DNA from: Actinomadura rayongensis
GTDB taxonomy: Bacteria > Actinomycetota > Actinomycetes > Streptosporangiales > Streptosporangiaceae
Direction of reading: 5' to 3'
Assembly: GCF_009831215.1 (NCBI RefSeq)
Contig: NZ_WUTW01000005.1
Location: forward strand, 372,001 to 436,000
DNA: 64,000 nucleotides
The notes under the pieces were generated by a model that did no database searches, was not told the origin of the DNA, and saw nothing but the letters and a program-made list of their open reading frames with translations. Every line of letters begins with the position of its first letter. The stretch's first letter is position 1. The translations under genes and the position numbers were made by a program. Below, piece by piece: positions 52,278 to 62,183 of the stretch.

Positions 52278-53534
52278 ATGAACGACGACGATCACGTGAC
52301 GGACGGCTACCTGGAGCGCTACACGAACGTGGCGGCGCGCGACCCGGCCGGGGCGACCGTCCTGCTCGCCGGATGGCTGCGCACCGATCCGCAGCCGTTA
52401 TTCGCCGAACTGCGCGAACGACAACCCGTCCTTGTCACCCCGGGCTTCACGCTCGTCACCCGGTACACCGATGTCACCGCCGTCCTCACTCGCGACCGCG
52501 CCTTCACCGTCGCGGCGTACGCGCCGCGGCTCGACGGCGCGCTCGGCGGCCCGGTCATGCTGAGCCGCGACGCGTCCGCGCTGAACTGGCGCGAGAAGGG
52601 GCTGATGCAGGTCGTCCTCGCCCCGGAGGACGCCGGGCGCGTCCGCGACCTGGCCGGACGCCGCGCCGATGCCGCGCTCGACACGGCCGCGCCGGGCGGG
52701 ACGATCGAGGCGGTCGGCGCGCTGTTCCGGCACGTCCCGCTCGCGGTCTGCGCGGAGTACTTCGGCTTCCCCGGCCCGGACGCGGCGACGCTCTCGCGCT
52801 GGTCCCGGACGATCATCACCGACGTCACCGCGAACCTCGCCGGCGATCCGGAGATCCACGCCGAGTCCGTCGCGGCGGGCGCGGAGATGATGGCCTACCT
52901 GCGGAAACTCGTCGCCGAGCGGCGCACCGCGCCCGGCGACGACGTCCTCGGCCGCCTCCTGCGCGTCGCGCCGCCGCCCGGGTGGGACGACGAACGGCTG
53001 GCCGCCAACGTCGCGGCGCTGCTGCTCGGCTTCGTGGAGAACGCGGCCGGGTCGATGACGCACATCGTCCGGCACCTGCTCGGCGACGCGGTGCTGCGCG
53101 CCGAGGCCGCCGAGGCCGCCCGCGCCGACGATCCCGCCCGGTTCGACCCGTACGTCTGGGAGGCGCTGCGGTTCGACCCGTTCCTGAAGATGATCGCCCG
53201 GACCTGCGCCGACGACCACGTCCTCGCCGGGACGCCCGTCCCCGCCGGGTCGCCGGTGCTCGCGGCGGTCGCGTCCGCGATGCGCGACCCGGACGTCGTC
53301 CCCGACCCGGAGCGCTTCCGCCTCGACCGTCCCGCGCACGCCTACCTGCACTTCGGGCACGGCCCGCACGCGTGCCTCGGCGTGCATCCGGGCGCGGTCG
53401 TCATCGCCGAGACCGTCCGGCGGCTGCTGCGCCGGCCGGGCGTGCGGCTGCTGCCGTCCCCCGACGGCGACGTGGTCCGCGACCGGGACGTCTTCCCCGA
53501 CCGGTTCGTCCTGGAGCTCGGGGAGCGCCGATGA
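52278..53534 (+). CDS. Cytochrome P450, CYP74/CYP8-like in I-helix
   Basis: A 418-residue soluble P450. The haem loop F-G-H-G-P-H-A-C (Cys366), E-x-x-R (Glu295-Arg298) and PERF are present. The I-helix reads G-F-V-E-N-A-A-G-S-M-T (251-261); the usual (A/G)GxxT acid-alcohol pair is absent and Asn255 lies near the oxygen-binding position. Peroxide-rearranging P450s (plant CYP74, prostacyclin synthase) likewise have Asn in this helix and need no reductase. With a cyclooxygenase-like gene overlapping (ATGA), peroxide isomerisation rather than monooxygenation is inferred. Ribosome site weak. Confidence 0.85.
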   Translation: MNDDDHVTDGYLERYTNVAARDPAGATVLLAGWLRTDPQPLFAELRERQPVLVTPGFTLVTRYTDVTAVLTRDRAFTVAAYAPRLDGALGGPVMLSRDASALNWREKGLMQVVLAPEDAGRVRDLAGRRADAALDTAAPGGTIEAVGALFRHVPLAVCAEYFGFPGPDAATLSRWSRTIITDVTANLAGDPEIHAESVAAGAEMMAYLRKLVAERRTAPGDDVLGRLLRVAPPPGWDDERLAANVAALLLGFVENAAGSMTHIVRHLLGDAVLRAEAAEAARADDPARFDPYVWEALRFDPFLKMIARTCADDHVLAGTPVPAGSPVLAAVASAMRDPDVVPDPERFRLDRPAHAYLHFGHGPHACLGVHPGAVVIAETVRRLLRRPGVRLLPSPDGDVVRDRDVFPDRFVLELGERR

Positions 53535-55099
53535 CCCGGACGATCGCCGCCGACGGCGTCGAGAACCGCCTGCGCCTGCTCGCGCTGACCCGCGGCCGTC
53601 CGCTGTGGCGGCTCGCCGAGGCCGTCCCGCCGGTGCGGCTGCGGCTGAACGCGGCGCTGATCGACCGGGCCGTCCGGGAGATGCCGGGACGGCCCGAACC
53701 GCTCAGCACGCTCGCGCCCTACACGTCCTGGACGTCCCTCACCGACCGCTCCTTCATGGGCCGCCACCTGCCGCCCGACCCCGGGAACGACGACGCCCGC
53801 CCGTCCCCCGAGCGCGCCGCCGACCTGTTCACGCGCGGCCACACGATGGTCCCGTGCCCGAAGTCCACGGTGCTGTTCGCGTACTTCGCGCAGTGGTTCA
53901 CCGACGGCTTCCTGCGCGGTGACACCAAGCTTCCCCGCGACCCCCGCGTCAACAGCTCCAACCACGAGATCGACCTGAACCAGCTCTACGGCCTGGACGC
54001 CGCCGCCACCGCCGCGGTCCGGACGTTCGACGGCGGCCTGCTCAAGTCCCAGGAGATCGACGGCGGCGAGTTCCCGCCCCACCTGTGCGAGAAGGGCGAG
54101 GTGAAGCCGGAGTTCGCGGCGCTGAGCGTCGCCCGGATGGACCTGCTGGACGCGCCGGCCCGCGACACGCTGTTCGCCTTCGGCGGCGACCGGGGCAACG
54201 CCCAGATCGGGTTCGCGCTGCTGACGATCCTGTTCCTGCGCGAGCACAACCGCGTCGCGCGGCTGCTCGCCGAGGACAACCCGCGCTGGGACGACGAGCG
54301 GCTGTTCCAGACGGCCCGCAACATCGTCATCGCGATCGTCATCAAGCTCGTCCTTGAGGAGTACATCAACCACATCACGCCGTACCACTTCCGGTTCGTC
54401 CTGGATCCGGCGCTGACTCGGCGGTTGTCGCGCGCGGTGTGGCACCGGCAGAACTGGGCGTCGGTGGAGTTCAACCTCGTGTACCGGTGGCACCAGCTCG
54501 TCCCGTCCGCGCTGGACGTCGGCGGACGTGAACTGCCGCTCGCCGCGACGCTGTTCGGCAGCGCGCTGATCCCCGGACCGGGCCTCGGCCGCCTGTTCGA
54601 GGACGCGTCCGAGCAGCGGGCCGGACGCATCGGCCTGTTCAACACCGACCCGGCGCTGCGCGACGTGGACGTGGCTTCCATCGCCGGATCCCGCGCGCTC
54701 CACCTCGCCCCCTACAACGCCTACCGCGAGCACTGCCGGTTCCCGCGCGCCCGCCGGTTCGAGCACGTCAGCACCGATCCTCGCGTCAGCGGCGCACTGC
54801 GCGACCTGTACGCGAGCGTGGACGACGTCGACCTCTACGTCGGCCTGTTCGCCGAGGAGCCGGGGTCGCCGCGCGCGATCCTGCCGCCGCTGCTCACGAA
54901 GATCATCGCGATCGACGCGTTCTCGCAGGCGCTGACCAACCCGCTGCTCGCGCCCCGCGTCGCCAACGCCCGGACGTTCACCCCGCTCGGCATGCGGATC
55001 ATCGGAAGCACGCGGACGCTGTCGGACGTCCTGCACCGCAACATCCCCGAGGACCCGAAGCCGAGGTTCGTCAGCATGACCTGGCGAGGCGCACTGTGA
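53531..55099 (+). CDS. Cyclooxygenase-like haem dioxygenase
   Basis: A 522-residue homologue of animal prostaglandin H synthase, colinear over almost its full length. Matched landmarks: SWTSLTDRSFMGR (Arg78 = COX Arg120), FAYFAQWFTDGF, EIDLNQLYG, FLREHNRVARLL, LFQTAR, EFNLVYRWHQLVP (Tyr318 = Tyr385, His321 = proximal His388), EQRAGRIG and the C-terminal AFSQAL (Ser465 = Ser530). The distal haem His207 position is Asp125. There is no EGF domain or signal peptide; an N-terminal amphipathic region could bind membranes. It should dioxygenate unsaturated fatty acids using a Tyr radical. Translationally coupled on both sides. Confidence 0.88.
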   Translation: MTRTIAADGVENRLRLLALTRGRPLWRLAEAVPPVRLRLNAALIDRAVREMPGRPEPLSTLAPYTSWTSLTDRSFMGRHLPPDPGNDDARPSPERAADLFTRGHTMVPCPKSTVLFAYFAQWFTDGFLRGDTKLPRDPRVNSSNHEIDLNQLYGLDAAATAAVRTFDGGLLKSQEIDGGEFPPHLCEKGEVKPEFAALSVARMDLLDAPARDTLFAFGGDRGNAQIGFALLTILFLREHNRVARLLAEDNPRWDDERLFQTARNIVIAIVIKLVLEEYINHITPYHFRFVLDPALTRRLSRAVWHRQNWASVEFNLVYRWHQLVPSALDVGGRELPLAATLFGSALIPGPGLGRLFEDASEQRAGRIGLFNTDPALRDVDVASIAGSRALHLAPYNAYREHCRFPRARRFEHVSTDPRVSGALRDLYASVDDVDLYVGLFAEEPGSPRAILPPLLTKIIAIDAFSQALTNPLLAPRVANARTFTPLGMRIIGSTRTLSDVLHRNIPEDPKPRFVSMTWRGAL

Positions 55100-57102
55100 C
55101 CCCCGACGCGACCCCCGACCCAACCCCCGACCCGACCGGCGACGCGCTGCGCGACGCCGCGCGCGAGCTGGCCGAGACGGCGGACGCGATCCGGACGGCG
55201 TCCGTCCACGCCACCGCGGCGCTGACCGGCACCGCGCCGACGGCCCGTCGGCGGCCCGGCCTCAGGGCGCAGCGGGCGCTGCTGCGCGCCGTCACGAACC
55301 CGCGCGGCCTCGGCGCGCCCGCCGGGGGCCCGCTCGGGACGCTCGGCGCCAAGCTCGGCGGCGCGCTGCGGGCCGAGAGCCTGGCCGTCCGGGTGCTGAC
55401 GACGTCGCTACGCCTGCGTATCGCGGCGGTGACGCTCTCCCACCCCGAACTCGCCGAGGGCCCGCTGCTCAAGCGGCTGAACGACGCGGTCACCGAGGGC
55501 CGGGAGATCGAGGCCGCGCGGGCGCTGGTCGCGCTCGTCCGGGACCGGGGCGCGGCCCGCGCGCTGACGGCCCTCGCGCCGGTGTTCGGCGAGATCCTCG
55601 CGTTGCGCGCCCTGCGCGACCGCAGCCCGCTGAACGACCGCACGGCCTGGCTCATCGCGACCGGCACGGCGACCGCGACCGCCGACCCGCTGACCGGGCT
55701 GAGCAACCGGGCCGTCGCCGCGCTGGACGTCGGCGCGGGCGCGGCGCGCCGGACCGTCCTCGCACCGGACGAGCACCTGTCGACGGACGGCTCCCTGCTC
55801 GCCTTCCTCGGCGACATCGGCGTCCTCGGCCCCACCGGACGCGTGGCGATCCGCGCAGTGCAGGGCCCGGACGGCACCGAGCGCTACGTCGTCCTGGTCC
55901 CAGGCATGCGGCTCGGCCGTCCCGACGACGCCTCCCCCGCCGACCTGCTCGGCGCGTTCAGCGCGACCGTCCGCGCGAGCGGCCCGTACAGCCGCGCGCT
56001 CGGCCGGGCCGTCGCCGACTGCGTCCCGGACGGCGCCGAGATCGCGTTCGTCGGGCACAGCGCGGGCGGCGCGGCGGCGCTGAGCCTCGCGCAGGACGCC
56101 GCGTTCTGCGCAAGGTGGACGGTGACGCACATCGTGGCGGTCGGTTCGCCGGTCGACTTCAAGCAGCCCGCCGACCCCCGGACGTGGGTCGCGAGCATCA
56201 CCAACCAGCACGACCTGATCCCGACGCTGGACGGCCAGGGCGCAGGGAACTGCTTCGACCTGCACCCCGACTGGTACGTGGTGGACTACACCGACCCGTC
56301 CCACGTCTTCCCGGCGTGCCACAGCATCGAGCACTACACGCGGAACCTCGCCGAGGACCTGCCCGAAGCGCGCGACGCCGTCGACGCGCGCCTGTCGCCG
56401 CTGCGGGGGCCGGTGACGCGCACGCACGTCTACCAGCTCTACGACAGCGACGGCGGCGTGACGCGGCGGGCGACGACCACCCACGGGCCAGTGGAACTGC
56501 CGGTCCGATGCGACGACGGCTACGCGGTCACGGCCTACTTCACCGTCCGAGCCGCCGGGCTGCCGGACGAGACCGTGACCGTGCGCGGACGGGCGCTCGT
56601 CGCCGTCCACATAGCGGAACACCGGCGCGGCACGCTCGGACGGTTCGGGGAGGCGAGCGTGGGCGTCCTCACGCGCGGGTTCGGGACGTGCCTGCTCGCG
56701 TCCGCGCAGTCCACCGGCCTCGCGCACGCGGTCGCGACCGAGGTGTTCGGCCAGCCCGCGACGGAAGCGGACGTCCGCGCGGGCGGCGGCGCACGGTGGA
56801 CGCGGGCCGAGGTCGACGCGGGCGGCCCGGTCCTGACGCTCGCGGGCGCGCTCGGCCCGGGAGTCCCGCTCGCGGGCGGGACGCACACCGTCAGCACGCT
56901 GAAAAACGGCACGCTCACCCCGTCGTGCGTGGAAGAACGCGGCCCGCGAAAAGCCCACCCCGCGCCGGGCCTGCGCCTGACCGCCGGGCCGGACGAGCAT
57001 CCCATGGCCCGCCACCTGCGCGAACTGGGCCTGGACGGCGCCCGCCCGGTGTTCTGCGTCGTCGCCCGCGCCCACCGGAGCCTGCGGAGCGTCCCCGGAT
57101 GA
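55096..57102 (+). CDS. Large lipase-domain protein
   Basis: A 668-residue protein. An N-terminal Asp/Pro and helical region (1-200) precedes an alpha/beta-hydrolase lipase core: oxyanion strand YVVLVPGM (264-271), nucleophile elbow Gly320-His-Ser322-Ala-Gly-Gly, acid Asp373 (QHDLIPT) and a His at 409 or 413. Residues 440-668 are a beta-rich C-terminal region that I do not recognise. No signal peptide, so a cytoplasmic or peripheral lipase. In this operon it could release fatty acids for the dioxygenase. GTGA overlap with the preceding gene, ATGA overlap with the next. Confidence 0.82.
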   Translation: MTPDATPDPTPDPTGDALRDAARELAETADAIRTASVHATAALTGTAPTARRRPGLRAQRALLRAVTNPRGLGAPAGGPLGTLGAKLGGALRAESLAVRVLTTSLRLRIAAVTLSHPELAEGPLLKRLNDAVTEGREIEAARALVALVRDRGAARALTALAPVFGEILALRALRDRSPLNDRTAWLIATGTATATADPLTGLSNRAVAALDVGAGAARRTVLAPDEHLSTDGSLLAFLGDIGVLGPTGRVAIRAVQGPDGTERYVVLVPGMRLGRPDDASPADLLGAFSATVRASGPYSRALGRAVADCVPDGAEIAFVGHSAGGAAALSLAQDAAFCARWTVTHIVAVGSPVDFKQPADPRTWVASITNQHDLIPTLDGQGAGNCFDLHPDWYVVDYTDPSHVFPACHSIEHYTRNLAEDLPEARDAVDARLSPLRGPVTRTHVYQLYDSDGGVTRRATTTHGPVELPVRCDDGYAVTAYFTVRAAGLPDETVTVRGRALVAVHIAEHRRGTLGRFGEASVGVLTRGFGTCLLASAQSTGLAHAVATEVFGQPATEADVRAGGGARWTRAEVDAGGPVLTLAGALGPGVPLAGGTHTVSTLKNGTLTPSCVEERGPRKAHPAPGLRLTAGPDEHPMARHLRELGLDGARPVFCVVARAHRSLRSVPG

Positions 57103-57323
57103 CCGAAGCGCTGATCGACCACGCCCGCACGCTGGACGCCGACGCCGCCGCGCTCGCCGACCGCGCCGGGAAACTGCGGGCGCTCGCGGCGCGGCTCCGC
57201 GAACAAGACGCCCCGCCCTGGGTCTTCCACGCGCTCAACGACCACATCACCGCGTGCGTGATCGCGTCCAACGACCTCGCCGAGGCCGCCGCGCGCCTCT
57301 ACTCCCGCGCCGTCACGCCCTGA
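57099..57323 (+). CDS. 74-residue helical protein, end of the operon
   Basis: No family recognised. The product is almost entirely helical with heptad-like Ala/Leu spacing (residues 2-35 and 43-70; IDHARTLDADAAALADRAGK), probably a small coiled coil or helical hairpin. The ATGA overlap with the lipase gene and matching codon use support it. It may be an accessory or membrane-associating subunit; that is a guess from position. Confidence 0.65.
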   Translation: MTEALIDHARTLDADAAALADRAGKLRALAARLREQDAPPWVFHALNDHITACVIASNDLAEAAARLYSRAVTP

Positions 57324-57349
57324 AGTTCTCCACAGCCTGGGGAAAACCC

Positions 57350-58696
57350 TCACCGCGCCGGATCAAGCGGCAGCCGCAGGACGAACCGCGCCCCGGCCCG
57401 GGCGTCCTCGATCGTCAGGTCGCCGCCGTGCGCGCGGGCGATCTCCCGGGCGATCGCGAGCCCGAGCCCGGTGCCGCCCGCGCCCCGACTGCGCGCGGTG
57501 TCCAGCCGCGTGAACCGCTCGAACACGCGCTCGCGGTCGGCCGGGTCGATGCCGGGCCCGAGGTCGGCGACGATCAGCAGCGCCTCGGCGTCGGACCGGA
57601 CGACCCGGATCTCCGCCGGCCCGCCCGCGTACCGCTCGGCGTTGTCCAGCAGGTTGTTGAGCAGCCGCACGAGCTGCATCCGCACGCCGCGCACCCGCAC
57701 GCCGTCCGCCAGCACCGTGTCGACCGCCGGGCGGGACGCCAGCTCGGCGCGGGCGAGCGCGGCGAGGTCCAGGGTCTCCTGCGCGGCCGTCCCGCCGGTG
57801 CCGATCCGGGCGAGCAGCAGCAGGTCGGTGATGATCGACTCCAGCCGGTCGGTGTCGCGCAGCGCCGTCCGCACGACCTCGACCAGGTCGGTGTCGTGCG
57901 GATGCATGGACGCGTCCTCCAGGTTGGCGCGCAGCCCGGTGATCGGCGTGCGCAGCTCGTGGGACGCGTCGGACGCGAACTGCCGCTGCCGCGCCACGGC
58001 CCGCTCCAGACGGTCCAGCGTCTGGTTGGCGGTACGGGCGAGCTGCGCGATCTCGTCCTGTCCGGCGGGCTGCGGGACGCGGCGGCTGAGGTCGCTGCCG
58101 CTGATCTCGGCGAGCTGCGCGCGGATCTGCCCGACGGGACGCAGCGTCCGCCCGACGACGCCCCAGGTGATGCCCGCCGCCAGCGCCGCGAGCACCAGCG
58201 CCGTGAGCGCGAGCATCGCCTCCAGCACCCCGTTGGACAGGTAGGACGGGACGGGCCGCGCCGCGTACACCACGACCGAATCCGGCGCGGTCGTAGCCCG
58301 GACGGCCTCAACGAGCGTGCACCGATCCCCGGGCCCCGGACGCGGAACGCACTGCGTGTAGTTCTGCACGCGGCGATCCGGTCGCGGCCACCGGCGGCTC
58401 AGCGGCGGACGGCCCCGCGTCGCGGCGGACGCGTCCACGACCCGTCCGCCGGGCGCGACGACCTGGAGCGCGATCCGCCCGCCGGAGTCGTCGGGGATGG
58501 GGTGGCGGAGCGTGCCGTCGCGGACGCTGCCGCTGACGCGGAACGCCGCCTGCTGCACCTGCGACAGCAGCGACGCCTGGACGCCCGCGCGGATCGAGAA
58601 GTCCGCCGCCGCCGCGATCGCGCCGAAGACGAGCACGGCGAGCACGGCCGAGACGAGCGTGTCGCGTGCCCGGATCGACCGGGGTCGCAGCCGCAT
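57350..58696 (-). CDS. Orphan sensor histidine kinase (EnvZ-type)
   Basis: A 448-residue membrane kinase: helix 1 (14-34), extracytoplasmic sensor (35-165) with two Cys, helix 2 (168-195), HAMP, HisKA with DASHELRTPI, and HATPase (NNLLDNAERY, VADLGPGIDP, GGTGLGLAIAREI). It should autophosphorylate. The partner OmpR-type regulator, usually overlapping, is absent from the window. It is convergent with the oxylipin operon (26-base gap) and divergent from the GCS2 gene. Confidence 0.9.
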   Translation of the reverse strand: MRLRPRSIRARDTLVSAVLAVLVFGAIAAAADFSIRAGVQASLLSQVQQAAFRVSGSVRDGTLRHPIPDDSGGRIALQVVAPGGRVVDASAATRGRPPLSRRWPRPDRRVQNYTQCVPRPGPGDRCTLVEAVRATTAPDSVVVYAARPVPSYLSNGVLEAMLALTALVLAALAAGITWGVVGRTLRPVGQIRAQLAEISGSDLSRRVPQPAGQDEIAQLARTANQTLDRLERAVARQRQFASDASHELRTPITGLRANLEDASMHPHDTDLVEVVRTALRDTDRLESIITDLLLLARIGTGGTAAQETLDLAALARAELASRPAVDTVLADGVRVRGVRMQLVRLLNNLLDNAERYAGGPAEIRVVRSDAEALLIVADLGPGIDPADRERVFERFTRLDTARSRGAGGTGLGLAIAREIARAHGGDLTIEDARAGARFVLRLPLDPAR

Positions 58697-58887
58697 GGTC
58701 CTCCCGCCCGTGATGAGCCCGCCGGGGTCGTTCTCTCACTGTGGGTCACAACGGCGGGATCGTCCGCCGAATACCTCAAGGTACCCGGGGGTAACAAAAC
58801 GGGCATCCGAAACCCGGGGCCGGGTTTCGCCCTCGTCCACCGGGGACATCCGTTTTGTGACACTCATCCGGACGCAGGGACGGTCAC

Positions 58888-60368
<1,481 letters not shown>

Positions 60369-60396
<28 letters not shown>

Positions 60397-60911
60397 AGCG
60401 CGTACGCGGCGACGGACGAGTCGTCGGTGATGACGCCGTCCCGGATCATGCGCCGCACGTCCGCCTCCGGGAACCACTGCTGCCGCATGTCCTGTTCCTC
60501 CGGCTCGCGGGCGTGCTCGCCTGCCGTGAGGTCCGTCGCGACGAACACGGCGTAGCGCTGGCTGCTCATGCCGTGCGCGGCGTCCAGCCGGCCGAGCCGC
60601 GTCAGCGTCGCGGCGCGCAGGCCCGTCTCCTCGGCCAGCTCGCGCCGGGCGACCTCCTCGGGGTCCCCGGCGCGGCGGCCGGGCAGCGACCCCTGCGGGA
60701 AGTTCCACGACCGCCGCTCGACCGGGTACCGGTACTCCTCGACCAGGTGGAAGCCGCCGTTCTCGAACGGCAGGACGACCACGAAGTCCGGCTTGTCGAT
60801 GACCCCGTAGACGCCGCGCGACCCGTCCGGCCGCTCGATCTCGTCCTCCCGGACGCTCATCCACGCGTTCTCGTAGACGACCCGTCCGCCCAGCCTCCGT
60901 ACGTCGCTCAT
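60369..60911 (-). CDS. Nudix hydrolase (ADP-ribose type)
   Basis: A 180-residue Nudix protein like ADP-ribose or ADP-sugar pyrophosphatases. The box reads G-R-R-A-G-D-P-E-E-V-A-R-R-E-L-A-E-E-T-G-L: the R-E-x-x-x-E-E metal core is present, while the first Glu, seven residues before REL, is Gly. N-terminal strands (WMSVREDEIERPDG) support the ADP-ribose group. Convergent overlap of 28 bases with the GCS2 gene. Confidence 0.88.
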
Positions 60912-60957
60912 CCGCGCAGTCTAGGAGCGCGCCCGCCGCACGAGCCGCCGAGGGCGG

Positions 60958-61791
60958 TCAGGCGTCCGTGCTCATGGCCCGTGGGTCCGGGCCGCGTGCG
61001 CATTCGGGGAACAGGGACCCCAGCCGGGCGAGGGCGTGGGCGACGGCCGGGACGTTCAGGGGGTCCCGGGCGATGGTGATGATCGTGTTCCCGGCCACCC
61101 GGATCGCCTTGCGGTTCGTGACGTCGGTCAGCCAGTCGTAGCAGCGGCTGAGCACCGGGTCGTGCAGAGTGCGGAGCACGGTGATGAGGGCCGGTTCGTT
61201 GCGCAGGAGCGCCCGGTAGGCCTGGCTCGCCACGAAGATGGCGTTCTCGCTGCGGTCCGGCCGGGCCGGATTGTTGGCCGGGTCGCGGCCCCAGTCGATG
61301 GCGGCCTGCTCGGCGGTCCCCCATTCGTTGTCGTGGACGGCCTTGCGCGCCAGCCGTCCCGCCTTCAGATCGGTGAGGTAGCGGGCCCAGGGCCGGGCGC
61401 CCGGATCGCCGTAGTCGTCGTCGCTGACGCCCGCCGCCAGCGCGACGCCGCGCAGGATCGCCTCGATGTCCCCGGCGTTGGTGTAGGACGCCCACGTGCC
61501 GGGCGCGCCCATCTTCTCGTCCAGGAACACCTGGATGACGCCTTCGATGACGTTCCAGCGCGCGAAGCCCTTCTCGAAGGACTGCGCCCGGCCCTCCTGG
61601 AGGGCGTGGACGAGGACCAGGCGGTCGGCCATCGGCATCCGCGCGATGTCGCCGATCCGGCAGGTCAGCGTCTCCGCGCAGGCGCGCGGCGAGACCGGAG
61701 CGGCGGGGGCGGCGCTCGCGGCGGACGCGGGCGCGGCGAGCAGGAGGGAGGCGAAGGCGAGAACGAAGAGGAACCGTCGTGGCGGGAGCAC
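60958..61791 (-). CDS. Secreted protein of unknown function
   Basis: I do not recognise a domain. A 277-residue product with an N-terminal signal peptide (residues 2-28; cleavage near ASAASA). The mature part is mostly helical with three or four Cys (CAETLTCRIGD, RCYDWL, FPECARG) that could form two disulfides, and a conserved-looking core WNVIEGVIQVFLDEKMGAPG. The GTG at 61791 lies before the signal; AGGAG is one base away and TACAAC six bases away, so the start mode is unclear. Confidence 0.7.
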   Translation of the reverse strand: MLPPRRFLFVLAFASLLLAAPASAASAAPAAPVSPRACAETLTCRIGDIARMPMADRLVLVHALQEGRAQSFEKGFARWNVIEGVIQVFLDEKMGAPGTWASYTNAGDIEAILRGVALAAGVSDDDYGDPGARPWARYLTDLKAGRLARKAVHDNEWGTAEQAAIDWGRDPANNPARPDRSENAIFVASQAYRALLRNEPALITVLRTLHDPVLSRCYDWLTDVTNRKAIRVAGNTIITIARDPLNVPAVAHALARLGSLFPECARGPDPRAMSTDA

Positions 61792-61947
61792 GCTCCTGTT
61801 GTAGCGCCGGAGGCATGTACGGCGCGGCCCGAGTGACGGTTCTCTCAGCTTCCCCGGACCCAGGTCTCGCGCCCGGGTAAGCCCCACCTGCTCACCCGAA
61901 CCGCCACCACGCTCTTCTGGGTCACAACCCGGCGGCAGGAACGCAGA

Positions 61948-61971
61948 AACCCCCGCCGGGGGGCGGGGGTT
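61948..61971. terminator. Terminator hairpin
   Basis: Ten-base stem AACCCCCGCC / GGCGGGGGTT with GGGG loop, 12 bases past the DUF397 stop on the minus strand, followed there by TTCTGCGTT. Confidence 0.75.
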
Positions 61972-61982
61972 CCGGGAGTTGT

Positions 61983-62183
61983 TCAGAGGGCGAGGGCGCC
62001 GGTGCGGGCCGCCGCCAGCAAGGTCGCGAACTGCGCCGCCGGGAGCGTGATCACGCCCGCGTCGCGAGCCGCCGTGTCACGAACGGCCACCACACCGCTC
62101 ATCGACCCAGCCTCCACGCACTCGCCGTGCTCGCCGCCGGAGTAGCTGGACTTGCGCCAGTTGCGGGGACTGATCTGGTTCAC
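61983..62183 (-). CDS. DUF397 protein
   Basis: A 66-residue DUF397 protein: W-R-K-S-S-Y-S-G-G-x-x-G-E-C-V-E near the N-terminus, VAVRDT and a terminal hydrophobic helix. In actinomycetes these small proteins pair with Scr1-type XRE regulators, sometimes as toxin-antitoxin-like or developmental modules (cf. BldB/WhiJ systems). The GTG overlaps the XRE stop by four bases (GTGA). Confidence 0.92.
   Translation of the reverse strand: MNQISPRNWRKSSYSGGEHGECVEAGSMSGVVAVRDTAARDAGVITLPAAQFATLLAAARTGALAL

Noticed and set aside
51125..57323. Reading the P450/COX region as a classical secondary-metabolite cluster
   Set aside because: No PKS, NRPS, terpene synthase or tailoring genes beyond the P450 are present; the set is better explained as fatty acid oxygenation.
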